Assembly (NCBI GenBank): GCA_027316975.1
Contig: DAHVFL010000088.1
Coordinates: 1-12,113 of the forward strand
DNA length: 12,113 nt
Source: Chloroflexota bacterium
GTDB taxonomy: Bacteria; Chloroflexota; Ktedonobacteria; Ktedonobacterales; Ktedonobacteraceae
Direction: 5' to 3'
Under the pieces are notes generated by a model. That model was not told where the DNA came from. It did not search any database and saw nothing but the letters and a program-made list of their open reading frames with translations. Made by a program: the position numbers and the translations under genes. Each line of letters starts with the position of its first letter. The first letter of the stretch is position 1. Below, in pieces: positions 5,818 through 12,113 of this stretch.

Positions 5818-7884
5818 ATGTTTTATTGTACATTTTGTGGAGCGGAAATTCCCAAAGACGCTAGCTTCTGTGGAAATTGCGGACAAGTACCCAGTCCTGC
5901 CCCGGATGGTCAGACGAGAATTAGCAGTTTTCGCCGGGTGGAACTACACCGGGCACCGGCTAATCCTGATCTGCTTGCCAATGCTCCCGCGCCTGCTCCC
6001 TCGTCCCATTGGGAATACGATCAGTCTCAGAGTAACGATGATGCATCCACCATGCCTTTGGTCGATGATGACGAAGAGCGACGAAGACGAGCAGCGATGC
6101 TCGGCATGGGTTTGGTTTTGGGCGCGGACGCGATACCCGGCGGCGGTGTGCCAACGGTGCAGGGAACACCCCGGATAGGAGGGGTTCCAATGGTATCAAA
6201 CCCGCCAACGGTACAGGGCGGTTTAGCGGGTGGGCCTATGCCTCCTGGCTGGCACTCCAGCCCGACAAATTATATACCACAGGCACCCTTGACAGGTTAC
6301 ACTCCGCCCATACCAACAGGAAGCGTACCAACGCACACATTGCACCATCCAAAACCAATTAAGCCTACGCCGAAAGGCGGATGCGCTCCTCTGCTTATTA
6401 TCGCTATTCTCATACCACTCGTTCTTATCGGCAGTATTACTACACTCGGCCTCACGGTGTTTGCCCCCAGCTTATCATTAAGCGGCAGCAGCAGCGTAGA
6501 AAGTGGCGGGACGCTCGCGCTGCACGGCAATCATTTCCTTCCCGGAAGTAGCATCACGCTTACCCTGGATGACACGACCCCACTGTTTGTAAAAGCGCGT
6601 CCAGCAGGCATCCAAACAGCCAACACGCGCTATACCTCCAGCGCCTTGAATATGACAGCCGCACAGCTATTACAGCCCGCAGCAAGCAATACTATCAATG
6701 CCGACGGCAATGGCACTTTCAACGTTACCATTACCATCGATCCAGCCTGGTCTACTGGACAACATACCATTCATGCCAGCGAAGCCATCACGCGTCGAGG
6801 CGCGCAATTACCTTTCACTGTTGTTTCCGGCGGCGCTACTCCGACACCTTCTCCTTCAAACACGGGTACACCTACTGTCACTCCATCGCCAACTCTCTCA
6901 CCTACGGGAACAGCATCAACAGGGGCGTTAAATTGCGTCAACCCATCATCGGTCGCGCTCGGCCCGGTCAGCGATGCATACGTTCAGCCAGTTTCAACTT
7001 CAGTAGTGTTGTGTACTTCAGGTACGGGTAGCGTCAACTGGACGGCAACCTGGGATGCTGGGAAAGCTCCCTGGCTGGCGCTCGATCATAGCGCGGGAAC
7101 GATTACCGCGCCTGCTCAGGCCAAACTCAGTGTATTTGCCAACGCTGCGCGACTCGCGGCGGGCAACTACAGCGCGACAGTGACATTCTCCAGCCAGTCC
7201 AGCAACGTCACAGAGTCGCTGAATGTCACCTTCACAGTGCAAGCCGGCTGCATCAATGGATCGACGAATGCTCTCAAGTTCAATGCCATATTGCATGTCA
7301 GCGAGGCGCCACCTCAAACGGTCTCCCTGACGAATTGCGGCGCGGTCGGTAGCTGGTCGGCCAGCGCAAAAACTTCTGATGGCGCGAACTGGTTGTCAGC
7401 CAGTCCGACCAGTGGCACATTGAGCGCGAATACCTCCCTTGTTGTCACCATCAGCGCCTCAACCCTCAATTCGACGCTGGTGGCGGGTATCTACACCGGG
7501 GCAGTGACATTCGCGATAGGGTCTGGCACCTTCAGCGTCAACGTCACCTTTAACGTTCAGGCCGGGCCAATCCTTTCCGTTTCGCCAACCAGGTTGACAG
7601 GCAACAACTCGCCATGCCAATTATCCCCTACTGCGGGCTTTTACATCTGCTACGTGACAGTAACCAACACGTCCACTACATTAAGCCTTAGCTGGACTTC
7701 CAGCACCAATCTTTTGCCCGGAGCTATCGTCAAGCCGGCGAATGGCACATTGGGGCCTGGACAACAACAACCGCGCGTACTCATCGAGATTCCGGCAAAT
7801 GATTGTAAGGCCGGAGCCAGCATTACCTTTTCAGGACCGGCAAATAGTGTTACATTACCCTGGACATGTCAATTGATCGGGTAA
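5818..7884 (+). CDS. Zinc-ribbon, single-TM protein with BACON-like extracellular repeats
   Basis: A 688-residue protein with clear parts. Residues 1-25 are a zinc ribbon (C4, C7, C18, C21 in CTFCG and CGNCG). Residues 26-187 are a low-complexity Pro/Gly-rich linker with an acidic-basic patch at 82-92 (VDDDEERRRRA). Residues ~189-215 are one membrane helix. Residues ~216-336 form an Ig/IPT-like beta domain, 339-368 a Thr/Pro/Ser spacer, and ~370-476 and 478-582 two similar BACON-like domains, each with a W-L-x-x-x-P/H-S-x-G-T motif (WLALDHSAGT, WLSASPTSGT) and ending in T/N-F-T/N-V-Q-A-G. A third, diverged domain runs to the end and contains paired cysteines. The ribbon is expected inside and the beta domains outside. 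The start is backed by GGAGGA 7 bases before ATG 5818. The kinase gene follows after 21 bases. BACON domains are linked to carbohydrate or protein binding, so a surface sensor or adhesin is inferred. Confidence 0.85.
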   Translation: MFYCTFCGAEIPKDASFCGNCGQVPSPAPDGQTRISSFRRVELHRAPANPDLLANAPAPAPSSHWEYDQSQSNDDASTMPLVDDDEERRRRAAMLGMGLVLGADAIPGGGVPTVQGTPRIGGVPMVSNPPTVQGGLAGGPMPPGWHSSPTNYIPQAPLTGYTPPIPTGSVPTHTLHHPKPIKPTPKGGCAPLLIIAILIPLVLIGSITTLGLTVFAPSLSLSGSSSVESGGTLALHGNHFLPGSSITLTLDDTTPLFVKARPAGIQTANTRYTSSALNMTAAQLLQPAASNTINADGNGTFNVTITIDPAWSTGQHTIHASEAITRRGAQLPFTVVSGGATPTPSPSNTGTPTVTPSPTLSPTGTASTGALNCVNPSSVALGPVSDAYVQPVSTSVVLCTSGTGSVNWTATWDAGKAPWLALDHSAGTITAPAQAKLSVFANAARLAAGNYSATVTFSSQSSNVTESLNVTFTVQAGCINGSTNALKFNAILHVSEAPPQTVSLTNCGAVGSWSASAKTSDGANWLSASPTSGTLSANTSLVVTISASTLNSTLVAGIYTGAVTFAIGSGTFSVNVTFNVQAGPILSVSPTRLTGNNSPCQLSPTAGFYICYVTVTNTSTTLSLSWTSSTNLLPGAIVKPANGTLGPGQQQPRVLIEIPANDCKAGASITFSGPANSVTLPWTCQLIG

Positions 7885-7905
7885 CTGAAAGGGGAAGCTG
7901 GCGCA

Positions 7906-9756
7906 ATGGAAAACGATGCATTAATCGGGCAGCAAATCGGGGCATACTACGTCCAATCCAAACTGGGCGAAGGCGGCATGGCGCTTGTCTACAAGGCATA
8001 TCACGCGCGTTTGCGCCGCGAAGTAGCTATCAAGGTTATTCTTTCACAGATCGCGCAGCAGGCGGACTTCAGGGTACGCTTTGAACGCGAGGCACAGTTG
8101 GTCGCCAGCTTACAACACCCTAACATTGTGGCTGTGTACGACTTTGGAGATTTCGGCAACCAGACCTACCTGGTAATGCAATACGTGGGCGGGGGAACCC
8201 TGCGCGACAAGCTGCGCGGTGGTCACGCGCTCGATCCACGCCAGGCCGCCCTGCACACTATCCAGATGGGCAAAGCGCTGCACCACGCGCATATGCGGGG
8301 TATCGTTCACCGCGACGTGAAGCCGCAGAACATGCTGGTTTCATCCAATGACCCCAACCAACTATTACTCTCCGATTTTGGCATTGCCAAGTTGTTCGAT
8401 ACCCGTCACGAACCAACCATACTTAACTTCGCGGGTAGTACAATAACCCAGGACCCATCGCTCACCAGCGTCGATCAAATCGTGGGAACCGCAGACTACA
8501 TGGCCCCGGAACAGATCAACGGCGAACCCGTGGATGCGCGTACCGATGTCTAGGCGCTGGGCGTGGTGCTCTTCCAGATGCTCACCGGAGAAGCCCCTTT
8601 TCACTCGACCACGGTACAGGGACTGTTGTTCCAGCACGTTCATACACCTCCCCGGCCACTGCGCGAGATCAACCCGTATGTCTCAGAGACGCTGGCATTT
8701 ATCGTTGCGCGAGCGATGGAGAAAGCGCCCGCCGCCCGCTTCCAATCTGCTGAAGAGATGGCGCAGGCATTAGAGGCAGCTAACGTCAACGCTACCTATC
8801 GCCTGCCCTCATCCCAGCCGATCAATCCTGCTTTCCAGGGAGCGCTTCCACCGCAGGCAGACTCTCCGACTTCGCCCTCACTCAATCGTCAATCGCTGTA
8901 TGGACAGCCGTCGCAGGTCAACACGCCTGGCGTGGCCTCAGCCTATGGCCCGCAGCCCGCATTCGGCAACACACCCGCTTACGGGTCATCCGCCAGGGTG
9001 ACTCATCCGAGCGGGGCTGGTATAGTGGCTCCTCCGCAGCGGCGACCGTCGCGACGCCAACCCATCAGTTCTATCATCACCGCTGTGGTTCTCTTACTGG
9101 CTCTCGTGCTCATCCTGGCAAGGACTGGTATATTGCCCATTTTCAACGGCAATTCCAATCCCTCGTCAAATACGACGCAGCCGTTCACAGAAAACTTTCA
9201 GAATAATAACCGTAATTGGACTATCGGCACCTTAAATAATCTCACCGCGTCCATAAGTGGCAATCAGTATACTCTAAAGATAAGCAACGCAACCTACGGA
9301 CAAACGTATTTTCCACACCCCAGTGTGGGAACGCTACCCGATAAATTCACGCTCACGGTTAAAATAGAGGAAACCCAGGTAGATTCAGCAGCTTCATCAT
9401 TCGGTCTAGCGTTTCGCGAATCAGAGAATGCAAGCGGTGGCGTATCAAGCTATGCGCTCGCTATTTATCCAAATGGCACATACGCGGTATTTAAGTATGA
9501 TCCCAATGTTAGTGCAAAGTACATTCCACTTGGACAATCCAACCAGCCATTTTCAGCGATCAAGACAGGCATGGGTCAGTTCAATATATTACAGGTAGTA
9601 GTCACTGGAAGTTCATTTACCTTTACAATCAATGGCAAACCTCTTCCTGGTCCAGTCACTCCCGATAATTCATATTCAGGCGGCCAATTAGCCCTGTTTG
9701 TTAGTGGCACAAACGCGACCTTCGTTGCCAGCCAGGTGACGCTCACCACGCCATAA
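7906..9756 (+). pseudogene. Transmembrane Ser/Thr protein kinase interrupted by an in-frame TAG
   Basis: Two same-frame pieces make one receptor-like kinase of about 615 codons. Residues 12-215 carry the Gly-rich loop (LGEGGMALVYK), VAIK with Lys43, HRDVKPQN with Asp137, DFG with Asp157, and APE at 200-202. Codon 216 (8551-8553) is TAG, exactly where kinases read D-V-Y/W-A-L-G in subdomain IX. The rest (ALGVVLFQMLTG and the C-lobe to about residue 290) follows without frame shift. A Pro/Gln-rich linker, one membrane helix at about 387-411, and an extracellular beta-sandwich resembling LamG or DUF1080 domains (about 425-615) complete it. Without read-through the product stops in the C-lobe and lacks the membrane anchor. 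A GTG at 8563 has no ribosome binding site, so separate translation is doubtful. ATG 7906 follows AAAGGGG by about 12 bases and lies in an operon with the zinc-ribbon gene. A sequencing error is the main alternative. Confidence 0.88.
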
Positions 9757-9868
9757 GCATCGCCTCCCTCCTCATATATTCGTGATAGAATAAAGAAATC
9801 CAAATAAATGACAAACCGGGATATTTATGCGAAGCTTTGAAGAACAGCTACAAGACGCCAGTCAGTGA
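9757..9868 (+). other. Possible start of a plus-strand gene cut off at the TnpB element
   Basis: This short gap between the kinase and the TnpB right end holds an extended -10-like TGATAGAAT (9783-9791), then ATG 9827 opening a 13-codon frame, MRSFEEQLQDASQ, that ends at TGA 9866-9868 where the element's right-end sequence seems to begin. It may be the first codons of a gene whose remainder was displaced by the insertion. There is no strong ribosome binding site, and no continuation was found on the other side of TnpB. Confidence 0.2.
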
Positions 9869-9889
9869 CCCCATCCCTTTCAGGAGGGG
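9869..9889 (-). other. Right-end hairpin of the TnpB element (probable guide-RNA 3' structure)
   Basis: CCCC (9869-9872) and TCC (9874-9876) pair with GGA (9883-9885) and GGGG (9886-9889), leaving A9873 bulged and a 6-base loop. The structure overlaps the tnpB stop codon. Imperfect palindromes at this place are typical of IS200/IS605 right ends, where they form part of the reRNA/omegaRNA that guides TnpB. The exact element end is not defined, but would lie just left of here, around 9850-9868. Confidence 0.45.
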
Positions 9890-11244
9890 CTTGCATCCGG
9901 ACTCCACCGCAATTCGGCATAGCGCGCGAGGCGTGCCGCTTTGGTCTCACTGTCCGACACATCAGGGGCAACTGACAAATGCCCCGTTCCCATCCAGTCC
10001 TGCCGAATGAGAAGCGTTCGCATCGCGATATTGCGCGCACCTACCAGATCAGCGTGCAGGGTGTAGGGCCGACCTGCGCATTGCCGATAGGGACACTGCT
10101 CGTTGCGGCAGATGAACAGCAAGCCCTTGTTGGGGCGGTTGCGCTTGTCCGTGTACCCGCACAGGGGACAGGCCTGGCTAGTGTAGTCGGGGTCCATCTT
10201 GATGGCAAGAGACGAACGCGACAGCGCGGCCTTGTAGGCGATCATGCTGTGCAATTCGGCAAAGGCCCACTGGGAAGCGTGGCGATTGGCTCGTCGCTCT
10301 TTGGGAGAAACGGGTTCGGTGCCTTTGCCGTTCTTCTTGCGTCGCCGCTTGCGTCTCCTGGTGCGTTCACGGATGCCGGTGAGTTCTTCCAGTCCGATCA
10401 ACGTATGTGGGTGCGCCTGGACAATGGATTTCGCGATGCTGTGGTTGGTTTGCAGTTTCAACCGTCTCTCTCGCCCGCTTAAAGCGATCTTGCGCCGGAT
10501 AGCGGAACGAGTGCCTTTTTTCTGCAAGCGTTTCTGGAGCCGGGCTTCGTGGTCAGCTTTTGCCCGGACCCGTTTTCCAGGGTAAAAGCGGCTGTCGTTG
10601 GTCATGGTTGCGGTGGTTGCTAGATAGCGCATCCCGACATCGACGCCGACTACATCAGGCAGTGTTTCGGGCGTCGGGTCGGGGATGTCCAATTCCAGCG
10701 AGACCAGCAAGTAAAATTGCTTGTGGGGCTTGTCGTACCAGAGCTTGCCCCCGCCAATGGTTGCTCCATGTTGGATGAGGGCGACGTGCGGGTCGTAGCC
10801 CTGGTAGGCAAGCTTGATCCTGCCTTGTAATGTGAGGACGCTGACCCGTTGCCCACTCTTGAAGCTGTAGTCATAGCCGTAGTTGTAGGTCACGGTGGGA
10901 GAGATGTACCTGGGCGGCTTGTCCAACCCCTTGTACCGCTTCTTCGTGTGTCCGGCCTTGCGATGCGCAAGGTTCTGCTTGAGCTTCGTCCACAAGCCCT
11001 TGTACGTGGCTGAGACCTGTCGAGCACCATTACACGCCATCTGCGAGGGGAGGGTGAACAGGACACGGATATCGTGGTACGTTCCCTGCTGCAAGCGTTC
11101 AGCGTTGGAGAGTTTGTCATGCGCAAAAGCGTAGCGGCTGACGTAGTTGAGCGCGTCACGGTAGGCCAACTGGGTTTGCCTGAGCCTCTGGTGTTGCTCA
11201 GGGGTCGTGATGAGTTTCAGTTTGGCGGTGATGATCTGCTGCAT
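9880..11244 (-). CDS. tnpB: TnpB, RNA-guided nuclease of an IS200/IS605-type element
   Basis: A full-length 454-residue TnpB/OrfB. The RuvC-like nuclease residues are present: Asp202 in VVGVDVGMRYLAT, Glu286 in TLIGLEELTGI, and Asp399 in HADLVGARNIAM. The zinc finger has C359 and C362 (CPLCGY) plus C379 and C384, with an extra C389 in a longer-than-usual second half. An arginine-rich stretch lies at 292-304. The N-terminal MQQIITAKLKL and the GHLSVAPDVSD tail are typical, so the gene appears intact. TnpB nucleases use an RNA from the element's right end to cut DNA next to a short transposon-adjacent motif and so help keep the element at its site. No TnpA transposase is in the window, so mobility would need one supplied elsewhere. 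ATG 11244 is preceded by GAGAGAG. The gene stands only 20 bases from the stop of the baseplate-J-like gene. Confidence 0.94.
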   Translation of the reverse strand: MQQIITAKLKLITTPEQHQRLRQTQLAYRDALNYVSRYAFAHDKLSNAERLQQGTYHDIRVLFTLPSQMACNGARQVSATYKGLWTKLKQNLAHRKAGHTKKRYKGLDKPPRYISPTVTYNYGYDYSFKSGQRVSVLTLQGRIKLAYQGYDPHVALIQHGATIGGGKLWYDKPHKQFYLLVSLELDIPDPTPETLPDVVGVDVGMRYLATTATMTNDSRFYPGKRVRAKADHEARLQKRLQKKGTRSAIRRKIALSGRERRLKLQTNHSIAKSIVQAHPHTLIGLEELTGIRERTRRRKRRRKKNGKGTEPVSPKERRANRHASQWAFAELHSMIAYKAALSRSSLAIKMDPDYTSQACPLCGYTDKRNRPNKGLLFICRNEQCPYRQCAGRPYTLHADLVGARNIAMRTLLIRQDWMGTGHLSVAPDVSDSETKAARLARYAELRWSPDASPS

Positions 11245-11264
11245 GGTGTGCTCTCTCTGCTTTC

Positions 11265-12113
11265 CTACGCAACGGTATATAAGAGCATGATGTGGATATG
11301 GGTGGTATCTAGAGGGATCGAGTTATCATCGGCTACGCCTGCAATCGTGACGTGTTGGATGCCTGCTAGCCTGCTCAGCAACAGCAGCGCGTGTCGTGTG
11401 GGTTGTCCTGCGATGAGCGTAGTCAGTGCTTGCTGGTTGATCTGGTACAGGTAGGTTGCTGCGAACTGCACCCGTATGCTTGCTGTCGCTTGTTTTGAGA
11501 GCAAGGTCGGGCGAATGTCTCCCACGAGGCGATACCCCTTGCCGAGTGTGCGCGCTTTCGCATTCAGCAGCTGTTCCCCTTGTGCCTGCATCGCTTGCTG
11601 GTTGTAGGCTGCTGCACTGCATGTGCCTGACACCGTGATCGTGACATAGGTCGCCTCGTCTCCCGGTTGGTGATCGGCGCTACTCGTTGGCGTACAGGCA
11701 GGAGAGAAAAGAGTTTCATTGGCCTGCAGTTGGCTCGTCCATGCCGCCTGTTCGCTTTGGAGCAAGCGAGGGGCGAGCTGGGTGACCACCTGCTGGATAT
11801 CCTCTTTCGTCACCACCGCAAAGGTCCGGGCATCTTGTCCCCCGCCAAACGAATTGTTCCTGACCAGAACACCGTTCCCGATCGTGGCGGTAACGTCTCC
11901 TGCGGCGATGTTGCCGCTGTGTCCAGGCAGAACCGCATGCGCCTGCACGGTCGCTTGCCCGTCGACGGGTGGGGTATTGGGGGGGATGGTCACGCTGGCA
12001 TCTGTCGCCACTTGTACCCCGTCGCTTCCCGTAAACACTGTCCCTTGTACGATGGATTGTGGGGTAAACAAGCCGTTGTAGAAGGTGAGGGTGCCGGTTG
12101 CGACCCTGGTCTC
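11265..12113 (-). CDS. Baseplate J/gp47-like protein, C-terminal part
   Basis: The frame is open to the right edge (codons from 12113 read E-T-R-V-A-T-G-T-L-T-F-Y-N-G), so the N-terminus lies outside; a TTG at 12071 is only an in-frame codon and not a believable start. About 282 residues are seen. The first ~100 resemble the baseplate-J domain, with TGTLTFYNG, IVQGTVFTGSDGVQVATD, IPPNTPPVDGQATVQAHAV and GHSGNIAAGDV in order, then a SFGGGQDARTFAVVTKEDI segment. The rest alternates helices and strands and ends in THIHIMLLYTVA. Phage baseplate J proteins build the tail baseplate wedge, but relatives in Gram-positive-like bacteria often occur outside phage clusters and have no known role. No other phage gene is visible here. 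The final residues next to the TnpB gene may have been altered by the insertion. Confidence 0.75.
   Translation of the reverse strand, partial: ETRVATGTLTFYNGLFTPQSIVQGTVFTGSDGVQVATDASVTIPPNTPPVDGQATVQAHAVLPGHSGNIAAGDVTATIGNGVLVRNNSFGGGQDARTFAVVTKEDIQQVVTQLAPRLLQSEQAAWTSQLQANETLFSPACTPTSSADHQPGDEATYVTITVSGTCSAAAYNQQAMQAQGEQLLNAKARTLGKGYRLVGDIRPTLLSKQATASIRVQFAATYLYQINQQALTTLIAGQPTRHALLLLSRLAGIQHVTIAGVADDNSIPLDTTHIHIMLLYTVA

Noticed and set aside
8563..9756. Separate gene starting at GTG 8563
   Set aside because: The start lies inside the kinase C-lobe motif (ALGVVLFQM) with no ribosome binding site; it is the same frame as the kinase, broken by TAG.
9979..10482. Plus-strand ORF of 167 codons inside tnpB
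   Set aside because: It is the antisense shadow of the TnpB RuvC/zinc-finger region, which is clearly coding on the minus strand.
11265..12113. A prophage or phage-tail-like cluster based on the baseplate-J-like gene
   Set aside because: No other phage structural, lysis or integrase gene is in the window, and such proteins are often found alone in this kind of genome.

Overview
The window looks like a piece of a Chloroflexota chromosome, most likely class Ktedonobacteria. This is inferred from gene style rather than from a marker gene. The clues are a zinc-ribbon/single-membrane-span/BACON-type surface protein beside a receptor-like Ser/Thr kinase, a TnpB of the kind common in that class, and a baseplate-J/gp47-like gene. 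No rRNA, tRNA or CRISPR array was seen.

Layout. Positions 1-515 (+) are the 3' end of a streptogramin-lyase-like beta-propeller gene, closed by a very strong intrinsic terminator (554-610). Positions 739-1665 (+) hold a tight pair: a small protein with a KPYCNGTH motif resembling the second half of a CDGSH iron-sulfur site, and a degenerate receiver-domain protein. Positions 1701-2438 (-) hold a small basic protein and an A-type Fe-S carrier with an extra C-terminal CGCGH motif. The carrier has a near-consensus sigma70-type promoter. Positions 2580-4211 (-) are a signal-less subtilisin-family (S8) protease with an intact triad. It is divergent from an M20 metallopeptidase (4396-5472, +), and the protease has a near-perfect promoter in the space between them.

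Just after the M20 gene lies the zinc-finger tail of a dead TnpB (5479-5664, -). Positions 5818-9756 (+) form a two-gene operon: a zinc-ribbon transmembrane protein with BACON-like extracellular domains, then a transmembrane Ser/Thr kinase. The kinase reading frame is broken by a single in-frame TAG at codon 216, in kinase subdomain IX, so it is called a pseudogene.

The right end holds a full-length TnpB with all RuvC and zinc-finger residues (9880-11244, -) and a right-end hairpin after its stop. No TnpA is present. Only 20 bases separate the TnpB start from the stop codon of a baseplate-J/gp47-like gene that runs off the window (11265-12113, -).

How the genes relate: the first pair and the Fe-S carrier may share an iron-sulfur theme, which is inference. 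The 5818/7906 operon looks like an envelope sensor-signalling pair that has lost its kinase. Two unrelated TnpB traces show repeated visits by IS200/IS605-type elements. No clearly new multi-gene system is evident. The most unusual points are the CDGSH-like/pseudo-receiver pair, the doubled CGCGH tail, the amber-interrupted kinase, and TnpB packed against the baseplate-J-like gene.
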